Translations under genes and position numbers: made by a program | The notes under the pieces: model-generated | Database searches by the model: none | What the model saw: the letters and a program-made list of their open reading frames with translations, nothing else | What the model was told of the DNA's origin: nothing | Part shown: one piece after another, positions 32,050 to 43,759 of the stretch | Layout of the letters: every line of letters starts with the position of its first letter | Numbering within the stretch: position 1 is the stretch's first letter | Source: Physcia stellaris | Lineage: Eukaryota > Ascomycota > Lecanoromycetes > Caliciales > Physciaceae | DNA length: 64,000 bases | Reading direction: 5' to 3' | Assembly: GCA_018902385.1 (NCBI GenBank) | Contig: JABSSW010000049.1 | Coordinates: 84,405 to 148,404, forward strand

Positions 32050-33601
32050 ATGTCTTCGCTCACGAGCGTCGAAGAATCCCCAGGAAAGATGTATGCGCTG
32101 GCTGCCGTTTTGATGGCACTGGGAACCTTCGCCATAGGCTTGCGTTTCTCGCAAGGCGTCTCATGAAATGTAGTTTAGGGTGGGACGACTTCCTCATCGT
32201 GCTCGCATACGTGAGTATCCAGCAGCTCAGCTTTCAATAGCTGCAAATCTGCACTACTGACATCTGATGAAGCTCTTCACCATCGGTACAGGCATCTGTA
32301 TGCTAGTTGGTAGGTTACATCGACTATCGGTTTATCCACCGAGTTCGAAGTTTAATTACTTTTCTGGTCTTCAGCAACGGCTTCCGGAAACCTGGGTCGA
32401 CATACCCAAATCAGTGTCCGTGGCAATCCGATAGTCACGCATCGTACAAGGGTCTTGTTGCAGGTCCGCAGCCGCCCGGGTTTATGATCACATTCGGCTG
32501 ACGGTACAATAAAAGGGTATTTTCGCATCGCAATTGACCCAGACGCTGGCGTTCGGATTCACGAAGCTGGGCGTCCTTTTCTTTTACAGAAGGTGAGAAG
32601 CGCCGTCCATGTATCCTCGATATATAGCATTGACGTCTCTGTCTCTTGTAGACTCCTCTCTGGCCCGATCTTTACTGCCTTCATGTGGACAATGGTAGCA
32701 GTAACGAGCAGCTGGATCATCGGCTTCTTCTTCGCCAACCTTTTGCAATGTGCGCCCGTCTCGAGGAATTGGATTGGGTTGGGTGCGAGTCAAGATTACT
32801 GCATCGACACTAATATGATGTATATCGCTCAGGCTTGGTCTGATATCTTCACGGATGGTATATGTTTAGTTCAATAGACTCTTGAGAGTGATCCTCGTAC
32901 TGATACTAATATTATAGTGTTGATCTTGTCGTTGCCGATACCCTCGGTATAAATCCCAAAGCCTCGTTGTAGATCTGACGCTAACTTGTTATCAGATTTG
33001 GGCTCTCCGCATGCCATCGTCTAGAAAGATAGCCGTGAGCTGCTTGCTGCTCCTTGGATCACTTTAAGTCAACCATGTATCATCTAGTCGCACTATTAAC
33101 ATGATGCAGTGTCGTTCTCGCAGGAATCGCAAGGCTAGTAGTCTTCTACGATGTCAATCGGAGTACCGGATCCCCATCCCATAATACATATCGCCAATTC
33201 ATCTAACTTCTGACAACAGAAATCAATGCCGGCGATGCCGACATATCTTGTGAGTGCTCCGATAAAACGTTCCTGTGCTCTCTGTAGGATAATAGGCCAA
33301 CCTTATACGTGTTTTAGACCTCTTGACGCCAACAATGTATTGGCCGATGGTGGAAGCCTCTCTTGGGATCGTGGGAGCGTGCCTCCCTTTGATGCGCCCG
33401 ATCTTCAAGAAGGGGTTGCAAGGAGATGGACTGTGGAAGCGCCCGGATCAGAGCTCATTTTGGAGCCTGTTCACTAGGCAGTCCAGAGGAAGCGAGAAGA
33501 CGAGTGAAGGAGATGCGGAGGAAGGAGGGTTGCCGTTTGATGGGAGATTGCAGACTAGCAGCCCGGAATGGTTCAGGGAGGGCAAGAGATCTAGGGTCTA
33601 G
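32050..33601 (+). CDS. Fungal rhodopsin-domain (PTH11-like) membrane protein, frameshifted
   Basis: The family has seven membrane helices and often sits in the plasma membrane; its ligands are mostly unknown. Exon 1 reads MSSLTSVEESPGKMYALAAV, then GTFAIGLRF, after which the frame breaks near 32146-32151; one frame over it continues LARRLMKCSLGWDDFLIVLAY up to a GTGAGT donor. The family normally reads RFYARRL with WDD, so one base appears lost. Later exon pieces are LFTIGTGICMLV, SQLTQTLAFGFTKLGVLFFY, FTAFMWTMVAVTSSWIIGFF followed by LLQCAPVSRNW, ILSLPIPS, LRMPSSRKIA, VVLAGIARLVVFYDV and TPTMYWPMVEASLGIVGACL followed by LPLMRPI. The hydrophilic tail ends ...EWFREGKRSRV. At least seven short introns are implied, and several junctions are uncertain. 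It is either a pseudogene or an intact gene with a sequencing error. Confidence 0.75.
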
Positions 33602-34084
33602 GTCCAGGATTTGGATGCCAGAGTGATGTATCGTTATAGTCTCATTTCTTAATTGAATTTGAATCAAATGTTTTTGCAAAATTGTTAATGATATCGTTGA
33701 ATCGAATAAACTCGAATAGAAATAAACCTCGATTTCGTTGATTTTGATTGCAAATTAATAAGAGTTTAGCTGCTGGCATACCAGCATTCTTTCACACGGA
33801 CCCGACTATTCGGCTACTGGAGCCCCTGTGTTTGTCGTGACCCAACGGCACGTATGGCCCAAGTCGCCTGGCCTGTGGTACAAATCACCCGCGAAAAGGT
33901 GGCCCTTCGGTCACGCTCCTCCCAAAATTTTGACATTTGGTACATGCCGGTCGCAGATGAAAGTCGTCTCACCTGACACAAAGCACCTGAAGATGGCAGG
34001 GAGATGAGTTGAGGAATGACATGAAGAAAATGCCATTTTCTGATTTCGTCTCAAGTCAGGTAACCGCAGATCTGCATGGCCGAA
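33602..34084. other. Spacer with a small AT-rich patch
   Basis: About 33,640-33,775 has the TCG/CGA-rich, GG-poor look of the mutated repeats further right, in otherwise normal DNA. It may be a small mutated repeat fragment. No gene was seen. Confidence 0.4.
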
Positions 34085-34927
34085 TCATACTGATCGCCAG
34101 CAATGGAAATATGCCGTCCCAAGTAGGGTACTGTGGTCTTTGTCCGGCAATTGCAACCAATTCTGCTCGATTTGGGCCAAGAATCTGTGAATAGCGGTTT
34201 TGAATCCATTGGAAATGATTTTTATTTGAGCAAGAGCTGTAGCATGTCGTTGAGCACACCATAGAGTCCCTCCATCGTCAGTCGATGTATGTTCATCAAT
34301 CCAGTCAGCCTCTGCGTCGTTCACCACTTGTAGGTAAGGCCTACTACTAAATTTCAGGACTTGCTCGTGAGTCAAGCCGTGCAACTCGGGTAAGTCCTCG
34401 GCGATAGACTAGGATCCTTGCTGAATAGTACGGCATCTCCGAGTGCGTCACCCTCGTGAGCTGAACTGTTGTCCTGGCGAATGGCAGCTAAACCCTCGGG
34501 CTCGGCCATAAGGTACCCGTAGGTTGATTAAGCGTCGTCGGTCTCCGCCAGGTCTTAAAGTCTTCTAACAAGATTTACCCTTTACGTTCCTTCGATAAAG
34601 AATCACAAACCGTCTTCGAAACGCTAAATACCCATCCGACAATTGGCTCAGGTAAATGCCTTTAGCCTTCTGGTCTTCGAATCTAGCATTCAAGCTGGCG
34701 ATCTCTGGTAGAACTCCGTCAAGATGAGCGAATTTCCTCTCCAAGAGTTGCAACCGATTTAGAAGTCCATGACCAGGGGCGTTCACCCCAGTGGTCACAG
34801 CTCCGTAGAAATCAGAATTCATATTGTCAGCTTCGGCTTTCATACGTGGTTTGCCAGTCGGTTCAGCATGTGATTCGAACGGGATAGTCATGTGGTTATG
34901 CAAAAACATTCCATCAACAGGAAGCAT
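34085..34927 (-). pseudogene. Broken gene for a coiled-coil protein of unknown function
   Basis: The first part encodes GLLNRLQLLERKFAHLDGVL, then EIASLNARF, LSQLSDGYLAFRRRFVILYR, a helical, leucine-heptad-like region. It ends at a possible GTAAAT donor. A second piece reads EGLAAIRQDNSSAHEGDALG and then AVLF. A third piece, in another frame from about 34384, reads HGLTHEQVLKFSSRPYLQVV. The second and third pieces should be contiguous but are out of frame near 34400-34425, so one small indel breaks the gene. The pattern of coiled coil, GYLxxRRRF, AHEGDAxxDA and LTxEQVL is one I recall in uncharacterised fungal proteins. The gene lies about 1 kb from the mutated repeat block. Confidence 0.55.
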
Positions 34928-35809
34928 CTGGGGAACTTACTTTAGCTTCCACTGACAAATTGAATCTTATTAACCCCGTGGGGCTATGGTTACCTCGTCA
35001 ACAGAAATCGAAGGCGTTTGTGGCCGAGGTGGCTATCCAGATGAAGCCTCTTTGATCCTTTGGATGAATTCATTTGTGATATCCTAAAATGAAGATTAGC
35101 GGTTTAATGTCTGACGTTCACTCGTTCTGGACAAATTAAGTACCGATAAAGGATATAGACCACTCGCGGGGACAAGGTAAGACGTCTTCGGAGTCAATGC
35201 AGTGTGCTGATTTGAGTGGAGCTTTGGACTCGAGTTCCTTCCCAAGTCAGGCTTCCGTTTGTCAATTCTTTTTTCGATAGGGTTTTGAGTGGATGTGAGT
35301 AGTGATGTAAATGTACCTATGTCAAAACTTCATCAAACCTATGGGCGCATGGAATGATAAGTATAAAACACAAGCCAATTCTCGTTGAGATGAGGACAAG
35401 GTATATAGAGATTCAAAATAGACCAAAAGATGCCCTTGAATAGTAATTAATGGTGACACAGATAGAGAGCTCTTGTCTCTGATGGTTGACATAGTGAGAC
35501 TGTTTCTTGCATTGACGAATTCCAGCTGAGTCTATCGCCTGTTTCAATTATCGTGACTGAACTTCAAGACTAAAGATGTCAATTCCACAGCATTCTGGCA
35601 TCCTCAATGTTGGAGATATTTGGACAGGTGGATACAGATCGGCTGTGAGATCCGTGTTTATTTCATTCACTTGGTCTTTCCCGAACATGGTGATAATGCT
35701 GTGTTGGCTTGAATCGAATTATCCGAGAAATTCTACCTGCAGATTGACAGTTTCGAAGTCTGAAAGTGCAAATCGCGCGTGGCGTTTTTAGCGTGACGCT
35801 ATCGTATAA
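34928..35809. other. Transition zone to the mutated repeat block
   Basis: Composition drifts from balanced to AT-rich. The short frame at 35576-35791 has no recognised relatives. The RIP-like signature becomes clear from about 35,800. Confidence 0.45.
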
Positions 35810-35912
35810 TCAATAGAAACTCGACTTCTATTGATTAATTTTGACACGTGTAATCGCGAAAATGAAATCGCGTAAACAAATTATATTATGATGATGTCGT
35901 CGTTTCATTTTT

Positions 35913-36336
35913 TGTAACAAACATTCTCGTTTCTATCGCAACATCATTTGTTCAACAATCAATGTTTTGTTGATTTCGTCAACATTGTATAATTGACGTA
36001 CGATGCAAAATGTTTGAAATTAAATCGATTTGATCACAATTTATCGATTTTGAAATCAACGCGATACGATTATATTTGAAAAAATCATTTTCAAAAGAAA
36101 CATACATCAAACGAAAACATTTTCTGTAACAAATATTCTCGATTTTATTGCATTACAATCAATTTCGCATATAACGTTTTTTTGTTTTCGTTCAAAAATC
36201 ATTTTTGACGTACGATGAAAAATGTTTGAAATCAAATCGATTCAATCATCGTTTTTAGATTTTGAAGTCAACGACATACGATTTTCTTTGAAAACATTAT
36301 CTCAAGCAGAAACAGACAACAAACGCAAAATATCAT
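35913..36336 (+). repeat. Two-copy tandem repeat of 212 bp
   Basis: TGTAACAAACATTCTCG at 35913 matches TGTAACAAATATTCTCG at 36125. GACGTACGATG at 35995 matches the same word at 36207, again 212 bases apart. Copies are diverged by RIP-type changes and small indels. Confidence 0.75.
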
Positions 36337-37310
36337 TATCATTTTTTTTCTATTATCGTTGCTCGAAGTTTCGACAGCTCGATTTTGTTATTGTAAAATT
36401 ATCAACGATGTACGATTGAATTCGTCTTTACAAATTTCGATTAATTAATCGTTGACAATTCGTTGCTTCTGCTCATAATAATTTAATCACATCAAAATGA
36501 CGAACAATCAATTTTTCGCATTTTTCACAATCGTCGAAACATTTTTTTCGAACGAATCAATTGAATTTGTTGTATGACATCACATTTTTGAAACAAAACA
36601 TAACGTTTTCATAATTTACGTCGAAAATCATGATTACAACATCAAAATCAAACGATCAAAAAATCGTTCAATTTTGAAAAATGATTCAATCATCACGAAA
36701 CGTTTTAAAATTACGTTTAAATGCGATCAAAATTGTTCATGAAAAATCACATGCTACAAAAACGTTCGTGCGACGCTATGAAAATTCACGATCAAAACGA
36801 AATTTCATAATCATTCGTTCGTTTCAACGAAAATTTTTTTGTACATCACAAACATCAAATGACAAACGAAATTTTGAAAAAAATCGCAATTACAAACGAC
36901 AAAAATCAATTTTTTGATCGACAAATTCAATTTTCAATTTAACAAACATAGACGTGATTTCGATCGAGATTTTGAATGATTTGATCACGAATCATTTCAA
37001 TCATTTTTTCATTTTTCAAAACATTTACAATGCGAAGAAGAAAATCAAAACGCGAAAATGAACATTGACATTTCTATAAAAACTTTGTACGACGCTTTCA
37101 ATTTCGATTTTATCAATTAATTTTGTTGTTGTCGCGATGCGAAATATCACGATCGTTTGAAAAATTTTTCTTTGTCAACAAATATGTCGCTCAACTTTTA
37201 TTTAAGAATTTCGAAATTCTCGTGTTGAATAGCATTTGCAAAATCAAACAATACGAATTGTCGATGTTTGTTTTTCTGAAACAAATTTCATTAGACATTA
37301 ATTTTTATTG

Positions 37311-37315
37311 AGATT
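37311..37315 (+). repeat. Target-site duplication of the chromovirus (AGATT), left copy
   Basis: AGATT directly precedes the 5' LTR. The same five bases follow the 3' LTR at 51065-51069. Confidence 0.9.
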
Positions 37316-37541
37316 TGTGACGAGCGTGCATCGAATTCAACATCTGAAATCAACATTTGATCAGTCATTAAATTTAACATTTTTATCTTATCACATCGAA
37401 TGTTAAAATCGAGAATCGTTTTGACGCATTCAAGCGATCTAATTTTTTACATATGTTTTTACAAATTTTCATGTATTTGCTTTTCACTTAGAAATTCTCG
37501 TGTAGTTATGTATTAGTTCAATCAATGCATGACATTTCACA
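37316..37541 (+). repeat. 5' LTR of the chromovirus
   Basis: 226 bp, TG...CA termini. It differs from the 3' LTR by ten transitions, one transversion and one single-base indel. Nine of the ten transitions are in CpT context on one strand or the other. Confidence 0.95.
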
Positions 37542-37910
37542 TTATTTCTAAATCATTCATTTTCTTCAGGCTGTTCGAAGTACGACAGTCTACTCAATAA
37601 ACAAAATTTCAAATCAATCACGAAGATTTAAGACGTCATTCTCAAAGTCAGATTGAACAACGAGACTCGACTCTATTCAGCGGGTCAGCAAAGAAAGATA
37701 AAAAACATAGCTCGTTTTAATGCTGTACAGAATTTTCAAAAAAATGTCTATCGCGAAAATCGATATATCAAATCGAATATATCGAAAAACGAATTGCAAA
37801 GATAATCGTCAAATTATCAATCAACAAACATTTATACGACAAATCGAAATTCAACATTCATCGTTTCATCAGAAACTATTCATCATAAATCAACACGAGT
37901 TATTTCATCG

Positions 37911-37915
37911 AAAAT
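37911..37915 (+). repeat. Target-site duplication of the nested element (AAAAT), left copy
   Basis: AAAAT precedes the 5' LTR, and the same bases follow the 3' LTR at 44035-44039. Confidence 0.9.
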
Positions 37916-38193
37916 TGTAAGGAACTCAGGGTCCAGACCTGCAGGCAGTGCGGGCCGGATCCCGCCAAGGTTCGAAAGACCAACCCATGAGACGGCCAGT
38001 TTCACCATACTAGTCACTCGGCACCCATATCGCATATCGGCTAGATATTCATGCGCAGGGGCTCAGGGGTTCGTACAATTGAACAGACAGAACGAGTATA
38101 TACTGCGTGGCCTGCAAGGCAATTAGTTCTGCAGTTATTAGTCTAGTCATACTATTGTCTCTGCTATACATCTCTGGTGCCATGCCTCTTACA
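37916..38193 (+). repeat. 5' LTR of the nested element
   Basis: 278 bp. It starts TGTAAGGAACTC and ends GCCTCTTACA. Preceded by AAAAT at 37911-37915. Confidence 0.93.
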
Positions 38194-38560
38194 TTCTAAT
38201 AACTACAATAACCTACCGGTTAGCACCACTCGTGTATAGCATCCAGTTCAACGGCTGGACGTGTCTTGCTTTCAGAGTTCGATTTGAACGAGGAACTCCT
38301 TCTATAAGAGTCGGAGCGAGGAATACGTTCTTCGAAAGCTGGGACGAACATCAGATCGAGAATGAAGACTCTACAGCATACAGTTAAGTATCGCAATCCA
38401 GACTGAATGTACTATCACACTGTCACGTATTGTTCAGCATAGGGAGCAAGCCAGAGCTTGAAGAAGCAGGAAGCCTCCAGGCAGAACTGCGAGAGCAAGC
38501 TACTCCAACGCGATAAGGAGTCTACAACATACAGCAATTGACTTCAATCATTCGGCCTCG

Positions 38561-38965
38561 TTGTTGTCTCCAGCGACAAGCGCCAATCATTCCAAGCTCT
38601 CGGATGCCCATAGCAGTAACGGCAGGCCAAGAACGTCAAGGCAATTGGAAGAGCCTGCGCACCTTGCCGGAGCACCCATGCAGAGTGGATCTTCTACACC
38701 CAAGCCATTGAGAAACAATGTGAGAACAACGGCTTCCACCGTCCTGCTCCTCCTGCAGGGCATCAAGAGCCAGGGTATCAAGACATTCTCAAGAGCTGGT
38801 CAAACGATGGCCTCAACAAGAAGCATAGCAGGATATTCTGCTCAGGAAATCACATGGCGGCATTTACAGGAGCCCGTAACTGCAGAATTGCATGATGATC
38901 TCAATAGGGAGCTTCTTAGACGATCTAGAAGTGGCGCAGATGCGAAGCCGTTCTTTGCAATATAG
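38561..38965 (+). other. Longest open frame inside the nested element
   Basis: 134 codons starting MLSPATSANHSKLSDAHSSN, lying about 370 bp inside the 5' LTR where gag would start. There is no zinc knuckle or gag motif, and no similarity was recognised. It may be a gag remnant or chance. Confidence 0.25.
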
Positions 38966-41900
38966 TTCAAGACCAAGGCGGTAAGAAACTCACGTCTGAT
39001 AAGGCTAATAAGAAGTCAGTCAAGACGGCTACATCGTCGATGCTACATAGCACAAGAAGCTGCGGATGTAACAAGCATGAATCGCGATTGATTGGCTCAC
39101 CTCCAGTCAAGTCCGCATAGTGAATGTTTTCATAAGCCATAAGTCATAAGTCATAAGCTATAAGCAACAAGCAATAGCAGCGACGAGCCTTTTGCGACGA
39201 GCCATGCTGGCAGTATCGTCAAGCATTGTCGCAAGAAGCTCTGCATGGCTAGGAGCAATAGAAACAAGGTCGTTGACGAAGAGATCATCGAAATTCGAGA
39301 GCAGAGGTCAGTCCGAAAGCGATGCCCTTATTGAATTTGAACAGTTTCGCTCTCAGTCCCTAGCCACGAGGCTGCGGTCTTAAACAGCAGGCAATTCAGG
39401 TCATTGGCGTCTGCTTCGTACGAGTATCAGCTTTGAACAAGAACGGCCGCAGACACTTTCTGAACGAGAGCTTTTAGAAGTGGTTCGAATCGGTCGATTT
39501 CGTGGAACTGCTCTGGATGCAATCTGGTCAGAGTGAATATTTGCTCGGCCTTGGCATTCTTCAATGCAAATCTCTTCATCATAAATCGTTTCGAGCACAT
39601 CGAGCCGGAAGAACCAGTCGTTTTTATTTCTCATAACACGGAGGGAGCCTTCGTTATATTCGTACAAATGCTCTATAGCGAGGGAACGACTTCAAACAAG
39701 ACGCAGACTATACGATAAGCACAGACCTTTTGTCTCTATCGGAGATCAAAGACATATACAGAAACATCAGCAAGGAAGCTGCTCAATGGGCACGCAACAG
39801 GCCTGACGGGCATACGATATGTCTGACGAGCTCACAATAGGTCACAGCATGCGATAGATATGAGGGCGAGTATTAGGGCTCGAGGGCAGGCAAGGCTCGA
39901 AGCCGAGCAAGAAGTCACCCCTTAGTTCTATCTACTCCTTTATCGGAAGATGGCTAATAGTCTTGAGGGTTTACCTGAATAATAGAAGAAACAGCCCTAT
40001 CGGGTCTGCAGCTGAGCAGGAAAGTATGCTGTACAAGCATTGAAAACAGTCTTATCAGGCCTTTCAGTCCTGCCACTCGCCCGGCGAAGGCGTCAATTCT
40101 ATCGCTTCGCCCATAGGGGTTATTTGGCCATTATAGCTCGGCGAAGGCTACAATCTGTATAGGCCATATGGATGCCGCACGCAACAGGCTTCGCATGGAG
40201 CAAAGTATAAGAGCGAAACGGCGGTAGACCAAGCTGTTGAGTACATCGTTCTGCTTTTGTCTCGCTGATTCGCCTGTAAAATAGGTCCCTGGCGGAATGC
40301 CTAGATCTATACGTTATAGTGAATCCAGACAATACGGTCACATAGTTCGTCTCTTCGATGGGTGTGCGGACACGGGAGCAGAAGTAGCTTCGTCGTCTCC
40401 TCAATGGGTGTGCAGATGCAGCGAAATGAATCGCTATACAGGTAGTGACCGACAACGAGCAATGCGTTCGAAATCCATGAAATCGCACAAGTTGCAAGCA
40501 CAAGGGGCTTCAGTAGGTCTGACCCCTTGACCTCAATGTTAAAGGATTGGCAGAGCTCCATACGAAGAATAGAGCAACTGTCGGAACAATCAAGCTTTCA
40601 AACGCCGGCGAAGCGTACTCTTGAAAGCATCTATTCTGTAACAGTTCAATTCGATTAGGTCGTCCGTGTGGAGATCAACGTCTCGAAGCAAACAACAGAC
40701 GAATAGCAAAGATCATAGCATTCTATTCTGGTCATAGCATCATCGAAACCTCAACAAGCACGACAGGCGATCTGATAGCGAGGTCACTGAGGAAGAGAGA
40801 GTTCAGGAGCAATCGTCAGTCTGGCGTTTTGCGACGGTCTCTGCAGACGTCTCGATCAATTCGAATCTGCCAGATGCGGAGGTCACGATCAGAGTGATTC
40901 TCCAAGTCTTTCGGTGTGGCTCAAGCAGTAATGCAAAAGCCTAGCCATAAGGAAAGATTAGTCATCTTCATCAAAGAGGAGTTATAGATCCTTCAGGAGG
41001 TTTCTATCAACTACAGAAAGTAAAGTGGAGTCATAGATCCTTCGGGAGGCTTCTGACAACTGAAGCAAGTATTTCGTGTTCGAGTGAGCTTCAAGTCAAA
41101 TCAATAGGAAGATTATGTATTTTGCGGGTGATCTTCAAGGGGAGTTATAGATTTTTCGGAAGATTTCTGACAACGAGAAACTAGTCCTTCGGGTGATCTC
41201 GTTAGAGCAAGCGGAGAGGACAGTTCTTCGGGTGATCTTCTTGCTGCTCTCGGTTGTGCACCAGACGTGGTCGCCGATGAGTATGGTTTGGTAATGCGCG
41301 AATCCTCGAGTCTGACCAATGGGTGGTTGAGCAGGAGCATATTCACGAATCTGAAGTAAAAGAAGGCATTGACGGCGGCTCTCAAGCTCATACATAGATA
41401 GATGACTTGGTCCGCTCATTGCCGTAAGTCCCATGTGCAGTTGTGAGGCAGGAACTAGCTATTCCTGGTATGGTCACGCTCGCATTGGCGATAGTAGACG
41501 AAGTTGGGAGTTTAGCATGCAATTGCTTTACGTGTCATCAAGTCTTAATAAGAGGGGCGTCGACAATATAGACAATCTCTGGTCGAGCATCTCGATGAAG
41601 GCATCTTGGAGCAATACGGAAGTATTGTAGGTCGAACAGAAGTTATAAAAGGGGACGTCGCCAATAAAGACAACTCTTGGCCGGGTCTCGGTGTGGAACG
41701 CACCTGGTCGAGCGCTTTGGTGAGAGGCACCTCAGAGCATATGTTGGCCTAATAAAGCAAGCGAGCGAGGTGGTCCATTGGACATCGAGCACGATTCGAG
41801 CATGCAAGCACGGTCGCAAACTGCGAGATACAAGTCATTGCAGGCATCTCGGCAGGACCTGAGCATGTTCATAAGAGTCGAAGAACGCTACAAAGTCAAG

Positions 41901-42639
41901 AACTGCGAGGTATGGGCCGTTTGTCAAGGCATCTCGTCAGGTATACTCTTACATGTAATGCGACAAGAAGCCGGAAGCGAGATATAGGCCAATTGTCAAG
42001 GCATCTCGTCCGGACTGAAGCATACGAATAGAAGTCATATCCTAGCATGTGCGCAGGACTGCAAGATATAGGTCGCTGTAGGCATCTTGACATAATCTAG
42101 GCATGCAAGCATGGATCAAAGATTCGGATAATGAATCAGAGAACTGCGAGCAAGCATCTCATGATAAGTCATACGATAAGCTATCGTCCCAATCCAACGA
42201 GCATTGGCATGGGCTAACTTTACGTGAATTTCATAGCATACTACCGGAGAGTAGAGCATGAATCATACATTCAAAAGGCGGCGATCATAGAAGATCTCGC
42301 ACACAGCAGAATTTCATGACTTTCTTCATCATGTAAAGCACAATGAATAGGGCAATCAATTGCTCCTGCAGAGTCGTCTTCAGAGCATGCATAATTCATC
42401 GAGAGTATCGTCGCTCGGGGCTCTGTCGCAATTCTTTAAGCTTCAAGATAAGTCAAGCTTGCAAGCCCGCCCGATTGCTGAATATGCATAGAAACTCAAG
42501 AATAGTCAAACGGATGCAAAGACATCAAGGAAGCCGTCTTGCTCTCTGAGGGAGTTATAGCTAAAAGGGGGAGAGAGCTTCGCTAAAACCTTTGCATCAG
42601 CTACAAGACATCGGCATTGATAAAAGAACAATCATAGAT

Positions 42640-43030
42640 ATAGCCAAGTCGCGGACAAGTCGTGCAACAGATTCATATAGCCAAGCCGCGGACAAGCCGT
42701 GCAACAGATTCAGGTCAAGCCATATAGCGGGAAAGTATCTGAAGGCCAACAGCACGGCAGTACAGTTTTCCTGGTGATACAATCGACTCGAGAGCAGTTC
42801 AGCATCATGGCGCGTTCGATGCCGAGCGCCTCTCGCAGGTATAATTCATTTGACAGATCAACTGATTTGAATAGTCATGCCAGTATCGCGGCACGATAGA
42901 CGTTCTATAGTCTCGAATAAGTGATCAGGTTATGGTCAGATCATACAGCGAAACGTATCTGATAGCCGATATCGCAGCGTCCATACGTGCGATCTTCTGA
43001 TGATACAACTGACTCGAATAGTCGTGCACG
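42640..43030 (+). repeat. Diverged internal repeats in the nested element
   Basis: The words CGCGGACAAG..CGTGCAACAGATTCA recur about 40 bases apart near 42650-42710. A block around 42715-42800 (CATATAGCGGGAAAGTATCTGA, then GATACAATCGACTCGA) recurs in altered form near 42945-43020 (CATACAGCGAAACGTATCTGA, then GATACAACTGACTCGA). Confidence 0.6.
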
Positions 43031-43510
43031 GCCTCATGCCACTAATTTTGTGCTGCTTACTGTCTAGGGCTTACGGCGCATGGAGGGCTGAACCGTGCCA
43101 GAAACATTTTCAGAGGTTACTGCCCGGTCTGACTGAGCGCTGAGTATCGTGATAAGGTAGGGGTAGGAAACCGGGGAGGTTTTCGAAGCCTGGTGTACCC
43201 AATGCGGTCGCGATTATTCCATCAATAGAAGATCATACGTTGTCTTTCGCATTCAAATCATCCCCGTCAACTCATCGACTTCGGTATAGGGAGCAGGGAG
43301 ATAGGGAGGAAGATATTGACTCAGATCCAGGTCTCATTGTCATTAGTTAGCTGTCAGTCACCAAACGGGGGCTGTGAGTTGTACGAAGCCAGGCTCTCGA
43401 TCTTGGAAGCAGCAGGCAGTCGAGTCACCAGATCATGCTTTTCCTGAGTCACCCACGAAGGTGGTTTTCAGGTTTTTAACGCAGGCTGGCTAGGGGTCGA
43501 GGAGGATGAT

Positions 43511-43672
43511 AGGATATTCGGTGCGGAGGTCACGGCCACAGTGGTCCTCCAAGCCCCATAGGATATTCGGTGCGGAGGTCGCGATCATAGCGGTCCTCCA
43601 AGCCAGCCCCACGGATACAGCCCATGGATACAGCCCATGGATACAGCATATGGATACAGCATATGGACATCG
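43511..43672 (+). repeat. Tandem repeats near the 3' end of the nested element
   Basis: A roughly 49-bp unit starting GGATATTCGGTGCGGAGGTC and ending GGTCCTCCAAGCC occurs twice (about 43511 and 43560). It is followed by a run of 12-bp units of the type CATGGATACAGC or CATATGGATACAG up to about 43672. Confidence 0.8.
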
Positions 43673-43759
43673 ACCCATACGACTCTAACAGTTGGCCTAA
43701 CAGTTGGCCGAATCGAGCATTGTCACCTCAAGGGACTTCGGTGCTTAGGAGGGGGCGCG

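Larger units (their letters stand above)
35810..37315. other. Mutated AT-rich repeat DNA, left flank of the chromovirus
   Basis: Rich in TCG, CGA, AAAT and TTTG words and almost free of GG, CC and AG. No frame longer than about 80 codons. This is the older DNA into which the Ty3/gypsy element inserted; it resumes at 51,065 after that element. Confidence 0.7.

Noticed and set aside
37960-37985. GGTTCGAAAGACC word resembling a tRNA T-arm
   Set aside because: It lies inside both LTR copies of the nested element and no cloverleaf could be built around it.
43506-43672. CRISPR-like short repeats
   Set aside because: Units are directly abutting with no spacers, in a fungal retroelement; a simple tandem repeat.
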